DNA from: Methanomicrobiales archaeon
Lineage (GTDB): Archaea > Halobacteriota > Methanomicrobia > Methanomicrobiales > Methanospirillaceae
Direction of reading: 5' to 3'
DNA length: 11,100 nucleotides
Assembly: GCA_012520015.1 (NCBI GenBank)
Contig: JAAYPD010000435.1
Location: 1-11,100, forward strand
Positions 5,906 through 11,100 of this stretch are shown here, piece after piece. Position 1 is the first letter of the stretch. Each line of letters opens with the position of its first letter. Below the pieces are notes generated by a model. That model worked only from the letters and a program-made list of their open reading frames with translations, ran no database searches and was not told where the DNA came from. Made by a program: the position numbers and the translations under genes.

Positions 5906-7019
5906 TAAATCCTCCGGTTATTAATTTCTTCATAAGTAATGCAATGTCATAAGGCCTGAACACCTGAAACTCCGGTACCTCATTATCAGCAATAATTCCT
6001 CTCTCTGATAAAGAACATTCAAAGACGCCATATTCAAGTAACCCCGGAGTTGCAGTAGCCATAATGACACTTTGTATATCCCTTACAGTGTTACAGAACC
6101 GGCTGTCAGGAGCTGGAATATAACAATATGCCCCATCTTCAGCGAAAATCACATAAGTTGGTATATTTTTTCCTGACAGTGCCACGGCGAAGGATATCGC
6201 ACCAAAAGCATGTTCAGTTCCATACGGTGTACCGGTAACTACCAGGATATAAACTTCATTTCCATTGCCGGCAATGTTTATGCAGTCTGCATGGAGGACG
6301 ATTTCAGCTGAGGAGAAGAGAGGAATCAACTGTGATAACCCAGAAATCCAGACACCATTTCGGAAACAGGGTGCAGCATTATCTTCTTCAGTCCCGGGGT
6401 GCATGTATCCTCGTGCCTGGCTGCATCTCTGACATGCAGTGATAATAAAAGGAAGCCCGCTTTCAAGTGATTTCTGTTGAACCTTATCCAGACCCTGTTC
6501 GATATTTTCAAATTCAGTAGTCACCTGATTAGAATGGCAAAGGTGGACTGCGTCAAGATATAAAATAACTGATACCGGAATGGATAATGAGACTGCATCA
6601 TCAAGAAGTGCCAGGAATTTTTCGGTATGACGATGCATATACGGGCTATAAAGATGCAGAAATCCTGCTGAAGAGACGTGGGCATTCTCTTTGTTAATAA
6701 ACAGAGTATTCAGGCTTCCTTTCTGTGCCAGCCCTGATCTTTCAACTCCTTTGATAAGGCCCATATCAACAAGATCTTCATAGTCAGCAACTATACGGAC
6801 ACCGGGCTCTTTTATCAGTTCCTTCCATATGGGAACTGTTTCTGGATGTGTCAGGCTATACAGGGCATCTCCACAAAGAAAAAAAGAAACAAGAGAGGCT
6901 GAATCAGATTGGACTTTTTGTGACGGTAATACCATCTGAAGCCATTGTAACCGTTCTTTTGAGATGTGACTTGATAGCAGAACTTTTGTTGATGGGTGTA
7001 ATGGATCCTGTGTCTTCAC
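5883..7019 (-). CDS. Triple DsrE-like domain fusion protein
   Basis: The 378 residues appear to hold three DsrE/DsrF-like alpha/beta domains in a row. Domain 3 (about 254-378) is clearest: VYILVVTGTPYGTEHAF, then TYVIFAEDGAYCY and YGVFECSLSERGI, where C335 matches the persulfide-carrying cysteine of TusD/DsrE. Domain 2 (about 118-248) has TEFENIEQGLDKV and CQRCSQARGY with C196/C199, then ISGLSQLIPLFSSAEIVLHA, the usual C-terminal strand and helix. Domain 1 (about 12-110) contains VSFFLCGDALYSL and VRIVADYEDLVDMGLI and is the most diverged. DsrE-type proteins relay sulfane sulfur with TusA. The start is GTG at 7019, 14 bases after the tusA stop; it is the only near start codon in frame and has a weak ribosome site. 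No signal or membrane segment is seen. Confidence 0.85.
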   Translation of the reverse strand: MKTQDPLHPSTKVLLSSHISKERLQWLQMVLPSQKVQSDSASLVSFFLCGDALYSLTHPETVPIWKELIKEPGVRIVADYEDLVDMGLIKGVERSGLAQKGSLNTLFINKENAHVSSAGFLHLYSPYMHRHTEKFLALLDDAVSLSIPVSVILYLDAVHLCHSNQVTTEFENIEQGLDKVQQKSLESGLPFIITACQRCSQARGYMHPGTEEDNAAPCFRNGVWISGLSQLIPLFSSAEIVLHADCINIAGNGNEVYILVVTGTPYGTEHAFGAISFAVALSGKNIPTYVIFAEDGAYCYIPAPDSRFCNTVRDIQSVIMATATPGLLEYGVFECSLSERGIIADNEVPEFQVFRPYDIALLMKKLITGGFNVRTLIW

Positions 7020-7033
7020 TCGATCGCCAAAAA

Positions 7034-7258
7034 TTATTTTTTTATGGATAATTCCCAGAGCCCGGATTCAGTTGACTGAACTGAACATTGAAATCCGTTC
7101 ATCCGGGCAAATGCAGGGATTGAATCCTTTGCTGCAGGAGGATGATCACTCACAACGATAAGTTCGTCTCCGGCATTCATCTCATCAAGCGCGGTTTTCA
7201 CATTCAATACACAAAACGGGCATACAACGCCTTTAATATCAAGTTTTTTCTGAACCAT
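7034..7258 (-). CDS. tusA: TusA-family sulfur carrier
   Basis: A 74-residue TusA/SirA/YeeD-type protein. It begins with the diagnostic LDIKGVVCPFC (CPxC, C13 and C16) followed by the amphipathic helix NVKTALDEMNAG and the strand DELIVVSD, and ends in the usual beta strand ELSIKK. C13 is the expected persulfide-bearing residue. Family members accept sulfur from desulfurases or from YeeE-type transporters and pass it to partners such as DsrE proteins. Its ATG lies one base after the stop of the membrane gene before it (TAA-C-ATG), so the two are translationally coupled. This YeeE-TusA adjacency recalls the bacterial TsuA-TsuB thiosulfate uptake pair. The substrate here is not known. Confidence 0.93.
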   Translation of the reverse strand: MVQKKLDIKGVVCPFCVLNVKTALDEMNAGDELIVVSDHPPAAKDSIPAFARMNGFQCSVQSTESGLWELSIKK

Positions 7259-7259
7259 G

Positions 7260-7778
7260 TTAAAGCCCCATTGATTTCATCAGACCTACCACAAATCCTG
7301 AAGTGACAAGGTAGAATATGACACTTCCAACAACCATACCTATAACAAACCAGAGCGATTTCATACTCCCTTCAGCAGTCATGACAAATTGTCTAAGTGG
7401 ACAGCCACCGACATATACGCCGATAACTCCCATCCCGACACCGCCAATCAGGGCCAGGATGATATATGCCACCTGGGAGAGATCTGCAGGTGCTCCTGGA
7501 ACTGCTGATAATAATCCTTTTGTCATCATCCAGGGAAAATTCTCAAATGCCATGGGGGTAATCATGTTGAAGATAAAAAATGCCACCGCGGCACTTATTA
7601 TCATGGCAATAAACCCATTCAGCAGCCGGGTATGCCTGAACATGATATAGTCACGAAATCCTCCGATAGCACAAAAGCCGGTTTTCTGGGCAAAGTATCC
7701 GATGATACAACCAGATACCAGGGTAATGAATGGAACAAGAATCAGTGAAAGTTCCATGGAAATCCATCCTGCTGCCAT
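7260..7778 (-). CDS. YeeE/YedE-family half-transporter (second copy)
   Basis: A 172-residue integral membrane protein with four or so hydrophobic segments (about 9-30, 53-74, 103-125, 141-165). It contains the family signatures TGFCAIGGFRDY (C36) and VGGCPLRQF (C126), the membrane-buried cysteines proposed to hand sulfur across the membrane. It is about half the length of a complete YeeE/TsuA protein, and its partner half is the upstream gene, with which it shares one base (TAATG overlap). The ATG at 7778 is supported by GGGGG upstream; an internal ATG seven codons in also has a possible site. Thiosulfate, or another sulfur or selenium compound, is the expected cargo by family; the actual substrate cannot be read. 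Confidence 0.9.
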   Translation of the reverse strand: MAAGWISMELSLILVPFITLVSGCIIGYFAQKTGFCAIGGFRDYIMFRHTRLLNGFIAMIISAAVAFFIFNMITPMAFENFPWMMTKGLLSAVPGAPADLSQVAYIILALIGGVGMGVIGVYVGGCPLRQFVMTAEGSMKSLWFVIGMVVGSVIFYLVTSGFVVGLMKSMGL

Positions 7779-8287
7779 TAATTGCCCCCTTTAAAAGATC
7801 TGGTTATCATAATAAGAGCCAGCCATACTCCGGCCAATATTCCGATTATTCCAAAAACAGCGACAAAATCACCATAACCTACCCGTAATGCGGCCCGGTA
7901 CGGGCAGGCACCAAACAGAAGGCCAAATTGCATAAGAAGCACTCCGCCGATGAAATAAACCAGAATATCTTTTATCTGTGCATGTTTAATCCTGAACTCC
8001 CTGCTCATTTTTGCGGCAATGACTCCGCCGATAAGCACACCAATCATGGTCAATACCGGAAGAATAGCGGTTTTTGACAGGGCTGCAAGACCTAAGTTTG
8101 TGCCTAACAATATATTCAGGATTCCGTTAACCAGGTCACGGGTATGACAGAGTGCACAAAAACCATATGCTTCAGGCCCTCCAGCAGAAATGGTCAGTCC
8201 CTGGATAATTGCGGCAAGAACGCCTATAATTATTCCAAGAACAATAGGCCCTTTTGAACTCTCTAATATATTTTCTCCTTCGTTCAT
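7778..8287 (-). CDS. YeeE/YedE-family half-transporter (first copy)
   Basis: A 169-residue membrane protein with hydrophobic segments at about 13-34, 75-97, 107-129 and 140-162. Signatures are YGFCALCHTRDLVN (C44, C47) and FGACPYRAALR (C128), equivalent to GFCA...RD and GGCP in the next gene. The two genes therefore look like the two halves of a full YeeE/YedE transporter encoded separately, probably forming a heterodimer. It has an additional cysteine (C47) that the other half lacks. The ATG at 8287 is preceded by AGGTG, which overlaps the osmC stop codon, with eight bases between the genes. No signal peptide beyond the first membrane segment. Confidence 0.9.
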   Translation of the reverse strand: MNEGENILESSKGPIVLGIIIGVLAAIIQGLTISAGGPEAYGFCALCHTRDLVNGILNILLGTNLGLAALSKTAILPVLTMIGVLIGGVIAAKMSREFRIKHAQIKDILVYFIGGVLLMQFGLLFGACPYRAALRVGYGDFVAVFGIIGILAGVWLALIMITRSFKGGN

Positions 8288-8295
8288 GAAAACAC

Positions 8296-8817
8296 CTATT
8301 TTCGTGTAACTGTCAGGTTAAGAGGAACAATATTCTGAATTGTGTACATTGCCAGGCATCCATCAAGTGCAGCCTTTCGAAGCATCTCAATATCTGCATC
8401 TGATGCATCGGTTTCAACATCAAAGTTTATCCTGTACTCCCCTACAAGGGGTTCGTCTTCCAGGTCAAACTGTTTTAAATAATTAAGATCAGCCTCAATT
8501 TTTGTTTTCAACGATTTTACTTTGATATTTCTCTTCTCTGCCGCAGTCATGAAGGTGGAACTGACACAACCTGCAATCCAGAACAGACCATATGACATCG
8601 GACTTGGAAATTTACCAGGACCGGAGAAGTTCGGGTGTGACAAAGATAAAGTGACAAAACCCTGGCTGGTCTTCGTATCTGCAGTAAACTGAGGACCGGA
8701 CTCGTCATATTGCCAGGTCCCTTCCATCTTTGTAGTGAAATATGCTTCTTCCCTGTCTTCGAGGATATCTGCTTCGTATTCATCTACCTGCTTAATGTCA
8801 ATGTTATTAATGGACAT
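8296..8817 (-). CDS. OsmC-family protein
   Basis: A 173-residue OsmC/Ohr-like protein. The family pattern is seen in FPSPMSYGLFWIAGCVSS (C84 at the start of the long central helix), AAEKRNIKVKSLKTKIEADL, and the second conserved cysteine C154 in ALDGCLAMYTIQN, followed by the terminal strand LNLTVTR. Family members are dimeric thiol proteins; some reduce organic hydroperoxides, others have no assigned reaction. Being the first gene of an operon with YeeE, TusA and DsrE-type genes suggests a role with reactive sulfur species, persulfides or sulfide stress rather than only peroxides, but that is inference. The first 30 residues are acidic and less typical. A TATA-like element at 8847-8858 would start transcription within about ten bases of the ATG. 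Confidence 0.85.
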   Translation of the reverse strand: MSINNIDIKQVDEYEADILEDREEAYFTTKMEGTWQYDESGPQFTADTKTSQGFVTLSLSHPNFSGPGKFPSPMSYGLFWIAGCVSSTFMTAAEKRNIKVKSLKTKIEADLNYLKQFDLEDEPLVGEYRINFDVETDASDADIEMLRKAALDGCLAMYTIQNIVPLNLTVTRK

Positions 8818-8846
8818 CTCTTCACAATTGTTTAAAAAGTTAGAGG

Positions 8847-8876
8847 ATAAATATATTTCATAAAAATGTTAGCCAC
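8847..8876 (-). promoter_or_regulatory. Promoter of the OsmC-YeeE-TusA-DsrE operon
   Basis: On the minus strand GTGGCTAAC (8868-8876), one base different from the box at other promoters here, is followed ten bases later by AAATATATTTAT (8847-8858). Initiation about 25 bases on gives a very short leader before ATG 8817. Confidence 0.5.
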
Positions 8877-8942
8877 CCGAATACTCAATATTATTGGAAA
8901 TTTTGAGTGTCAGAGAAAATTATTCCGGGAGAAAATTATTTA

Positions 8943-8963
8943 GTGCCTAACTCTCTTTAAAAG
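8943..8963 (+). promoter_or_regulatory. Promoter of the transposase-like gene with GTGCCTAAC box
   Basis: GTGCCTAAC (8943-8951) is followed closely by the TATA-like CTTTAAAAG (8955-8963). Initiation about 25 bases downstream would fall within a few bases of ATG 8987, so a leaderless mRNA is likely. The box is identical to that at 4970-4978. Confidence 0.5.
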
Positions 8964-8986
8964 GGTAACCCCTATTCACAGGACTT

Positions 8987-10528
8987 ATGAAATCTTTCAT
9001 CAGAAAAAAAACAATTAAAGGGCATGAGTACCTCTACGAGGTAACCCCATATTATGATCCTGATACTGGAAAATGGCGACAGAAGACAAAATACCTGGGG
9101 AAAAATGTTGACGGTGAGCCGGTTAAAAAGGACAGAGGCGGAAAGGTAGGGCAGATTTACGATATTGGCGAGTATATTCCTGCGTACTGGGCAATTAAGA
9201 CTCATAAGATAATGGAGTCCCTTCTCACTTCATGTTCTCCTGATGAAACAGCCACCGTCATCCTTCTCACTATAAACCGGCTGATTAATCCCTGTCCGCC
9301 GGCAAACCTTTCAACCTGGCTTGAAAGTACCTATCTGTCCAAGTTGATCCCAGGAGCTGATTTTAATGAATCTGACCTGCTTCAGGTCCTTCAGAAGATA
9401 TCTGACCGGCCGGTGGCTGAAGTATTCTCCAGGATGTTTGCCTCTATTAATGACCTCTCCAATAAACGGTTCCTTTTTACGCTCAGGCTGCATGATATCG
9501 CAGAACTTATGAAAGAGAAAGGGAGTGGCCTTTTTTCAGAGGATATCCTTGAGCGGGAACTTGGGGTTCGTATCCATTATGATCCGGATAAACAGATCCT
9601 GGCAGGTTTTGATGCATTCCAATTTCAACATGCGGTGATAGAAGACACAATTGACCAGATCTCATCAGGAAAAATACCTGAAGGTATCATTGTTCCTCAC
9701 TGGGACTACCTGTCTCCTTCCCTGATGCTCAGGATTGTAAATGCCGGATGCTCATTTATCACGAGGACCGACGTATCCTATGGCCCGGTCTCTTCTCATA
9801 TCTCATCCAGGGGAGAACAGATGGAACATCCTGCAAATATCAGGTATTACAAGGGAGAAGCCTGTTATATCCGGCCTCTTTCCATCTCGTACGGCAAGAA
9901 CAATGTTCATGGATATATCCTTCATGATATAAGGAGGGAACAGGCAGACAGGCTTGCATTTCATAAAAACCTACAAAATATCCGGGATCTGGTTCAGGAG
10001 ACGAAAAATTATCCTGGCACGGTTGATGAGCTTCTTAATGAAAGCGCAGGATCATTTCGGAAATATTTCATAATCGATGATTCAAAAGAAGTTCCTTCAA
10101 TAAGAACTGACCAGGAAGAAGTCCACCAGGCAAACAAAAGACTTGGGCGTTCCTGTGTCCTTTACCGCGGTGACTTTACATGGGAAGAATGTTTTACTCT
10201 TGCTGACATGAGAGGAAACCTTGAACAGCAGATGAGTTCTTTCATCTCTGAACTGGAACGGGACTTTAAAGGATACAGGATTGAACGAATCAGAAAAGGA
10301 ATTTTTTTCATCTGTTTCCTCGCAGTTCTTATAAGGGAACTTATCGCGAACCGGTTGATATCTGCCCAGATTCCTGAAGTTACTTCATTTGAAGCCCTGC
10401 TTACTGTGTTAAGACCTGTACATGTTATAAAATCCTACCAGCCTTTGATATTCCCTTACCGTTTTACAAAAACCCAAAAAGCGATCCTCTCATATTTTGG
10501 CGGGATTCCTCCACTAAAAGGAGACTGA
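8987..10528 (+). CDS. IS1634/IS4-like transposase-related protein, possibly inactive or domesticated
   Basis: The 513-residue protein begins with FIRKKTIKGHEYLYEVTPYY ... RQKTKYLGKN, the N-terminal pattern of IS1634-type transposases. Later IIVPHWDYLSPSLMLRIVNAGCSFITR (about 234-260) resembles the second catalytic region, with D240 a possible ligand. The C-terminal ADMRGNLEQQMSSF and YRIERIRKGIFFICFLAVLI (about 435-455) resembles the third region and the helix after it, with a glutamate near 413. I cannot find the first catalytic aspartate in its usual context, so the DDE triad seems degenerate. The frame is intact and codon use is like the neighbours. I see no terminal inverted repeats or target duplication, and the gene has its own motif-bearing promoter. 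It may be a mobile-element remnant kept as a DNA-binding protein; the family call is by eye. Confidence 0.65.
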   Translation: MKSFIRKKTIKGHEYLYEVTPYYDPDTGKWRQKTKYLGKNVDGEPVKKDRGGKVGQIYDIGEYIPAYWAIKTHKIMESLLTSCSPDETATVILLTINRLINPCPPANLSTWLESTYLSKLIPGADFNESDLLQVLQKISDRPVAEVFSRMFASINDLSNKRFLFTLRLHDIAELMKEKGSGLFSEDILERELGVRIHYDPDKQILAGFDAFQFQHAVIEDTIDQISSGKIPEGIIVPHWDYLSPSLMLRIVNAGCSFITRTDVSYGPVSSHISSRGEQMEHPANIRYYKGEACYIRPLSISYGKNNVHGYILHDIRREQADRLAFHKNLQNIRDLVQETKNYPGTVDELLNESAGSFRKYFIIDDSKEVPSIRTDQEEVHQANKRLGRSCVLYRGDFTWEECFTLADMRGNLEQQMSSFISELERDFKGYRIERIRKGIFFICFLAVLIRELIANRLISAQIPEVTSFEALLTVLRPVHVIKSYQPLIFPYRFTKTQKAILSYFGGIPPLKGD

Positions 10529-10540
10529 AAAAAACCAGTG

Positions 10541-10573
10541 AATTTTTACAGTATTGATTTTGAATTTTTTTTC
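10541..10573 (+). terminator. T-rich terminator after the transposase-like gene
   Basis: Starting a few bases after the stop, the plus strand has AATTTTTAC and then GAATTTTTTTTC (T-tract 10565-10572). Oligo-T tracts of this type end many archaeal transcripts. A weak CCCAT/ATGGG palindrome follows shortly after. Confidence 0.4.
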
Positions 10574-10657
10574 ATGAATGCCCATAAATGGGGGTTGATC
10601 GTTTTTATTAATTTCGAATGTGAATTAAATAATATCCATTAATTTTCAAATTTTTTT

Positions 10658-10810
10658 GTGCCTAATAAAAGTGCTTAAAATATAAATAATATATTTAATT
10701 TTAATCTCCTATTTGTTGATAATTTAATTAAATCTCTATAAATTAAACACAGATCCATAGTTTGAGAAAAATAATTAATCCGAAGAATATTGAGTAATTC
10801 AATGCCTAAT
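10658..10810 (+). repeat. Two GTGCCTAA-type boxes ahead of TATA-like elements
   Basis: GTGCCTAAT (10658-10666) and TGCCTAAT (10803-10810) repeat the promoter-associated box found elsewhere in the window, each followed within about 20 bases by a TATA-like sequence on the same strand. They may be regulatory sites for a gene lying beyond 11100 or for a transcript in this region. Confidence 0.35.
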
Positions 10811-10879
10811 TAATTTGAAAAAATAACTCTATATACTGATCAAAAAAGATTATATTCTGTTGATCAGGCCTCACATAGC

Positions 10880-11062
10880 ATGCTTCACATGTCAGCCCTT
10901 TGGGTGGATGAAAGAATGAAACATGCAGATATCAGGAATCAACAGAGCCTGTGTGCTGATTTAATAAATGCAGCATTATTGATTGGAAATGGTGTGATAT
11001 TCGCATATCAGTTCAGCTTTCACAATAATGGGCATAATATAAGTCACAATCCTGGGCTTTAA
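10880..11062 (+). CDS. Doubtful small open reading frame (60 aa)
   Basis: An open frame of 60 codons begins 40 bases after a TATA-like CTCTATATACTG (10828-10839). The predicted product is rich in His, Asn and Ile with no motif I recognise, and there is no clear ribosome site. The position after a promoter-like element and a TGCCTAAT box is the only support. It may instead be leader sequence. Confidence 0.15.
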   Translation: MLHMSALWVDERMKHADIRNQQSLCADLINAALLIGNGVIFAYQFSFHNNGHNISHNPGL

Positions 11063-11100
11063 TGGTAATCGAATGGTCTGGTCAGAGGAATTGCATATAA

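Larger units (their letters stand above)
10529..11100. other. AT-rich intergenic region at the right edge
   Basis: About 10580-10860 is strongly AT-rich with no gene. It holds two more boxes: GTGCCTAAT at 10658-10666 (followed by GTGCTTAAA at 10671-10679 and a TATA-like AAATATAAATA) and TGCCTAAT at 10803-10810 (followed by CTCTATATACTG at 10828-10839). From about 10860 the composition becomes less AT-rich, perhaps the leader or start of a gene beyond the edge. Confidence 0.6.

Noticed and set aside
8100..8108. GTGCCTAAC inside the first YeeE-like gene
   Set aside because: It encodes part of LGTNLG within a good coding region and has no nearby start or promoter that needs it; most likely chance, though a genome scan could revisit it.
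8820..10700. A complete insertion sequence around the transposase-like gene
   Set aside because: I found no terminal inverted repeats or target-site duplication; the GTGCCTAA copies on both sides are direct, not inverted, and also occur far from this gene.

Overview
The window looks like chromosomal DNA of a hydrogenotrophic methanogenic archaeon. It carries subunits D, B and A of formylmethanofuran dehydrogenase (first step of CO2 reduction to methane), a methanogen-type small sulfite-reductase-like protein, archaeal TATA-type promoters placed so close to some start codons that the mRNAs may be leaderless, and T-tract terminators. Moderate GC in genes with very AT-rich intergenic DNA suggests a Methanomicrobiales member; Methanospirillum is my best guess, from protein style and composition only, not from a search.

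Layout. 1-2852 (minus): fwdD-fwdB-fwdA, tightly packed, with fwdA running off the left edge. 2853-3782: a 930-base non-coding region, with a moderately GC-rich, hairpin-rich part next to fwdD (about 2866-3110) and an AT-rich part (about 3180-3780) holding repeated TTAGGCAC-like boxes and a possible small RNA. 3783-4902 (minus): a siroheme/4Fe-4S Dsr-like protein followed by rubredoxin. 5025-5591 (plus): an unknown acidic helical protein, divergent from the Dsr-like gene. 5660-8817 (minus): a six-gene operon, OsmC-like, two half-size YeeE/YedE membrane proteins, TusA, a triple DsrE-like fusion, and a degenerate TusA-like protein. 8987-10528 (plus): a long protein resembling IS1634/IS4-type transposases but lacking a clear catalytic triad and terminal inverted repeats. 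10529-11100: mostly non-coding, AT-rich.

How it fits together. The six-gene operon has the parts of a sulfur (or selenium) import and persulfide-relay route: membrane halves with conserved cysteines for uptake, TusA and DsrE-type carriers to pass on sulfane sulfur, and an OsmC-type thiol protein. The neighbouring Dsr-like protein and rubredoxin are redox proteins plausibly working on sulfur oxyanions or related substrates. The fwd enzyme needs Mo/W-pterin dithiolene sulfur and many Fe-S clusters, so co-location with sulfur handling is sensible but unproven.

Most worth following up: (1) the compact OsmC-YeeE-YeeE-TusA-DsrE3-TusA-like operon; (2) a short motif, GTGCCTAAC and close variants, in front of at least four promoters here and nearly absent from coding DNA, suggesting a shared regulator; (3) structured DNA or RNA upstream of fwdD; (4) a possibly domesticated transposase-like gene under the same motif.
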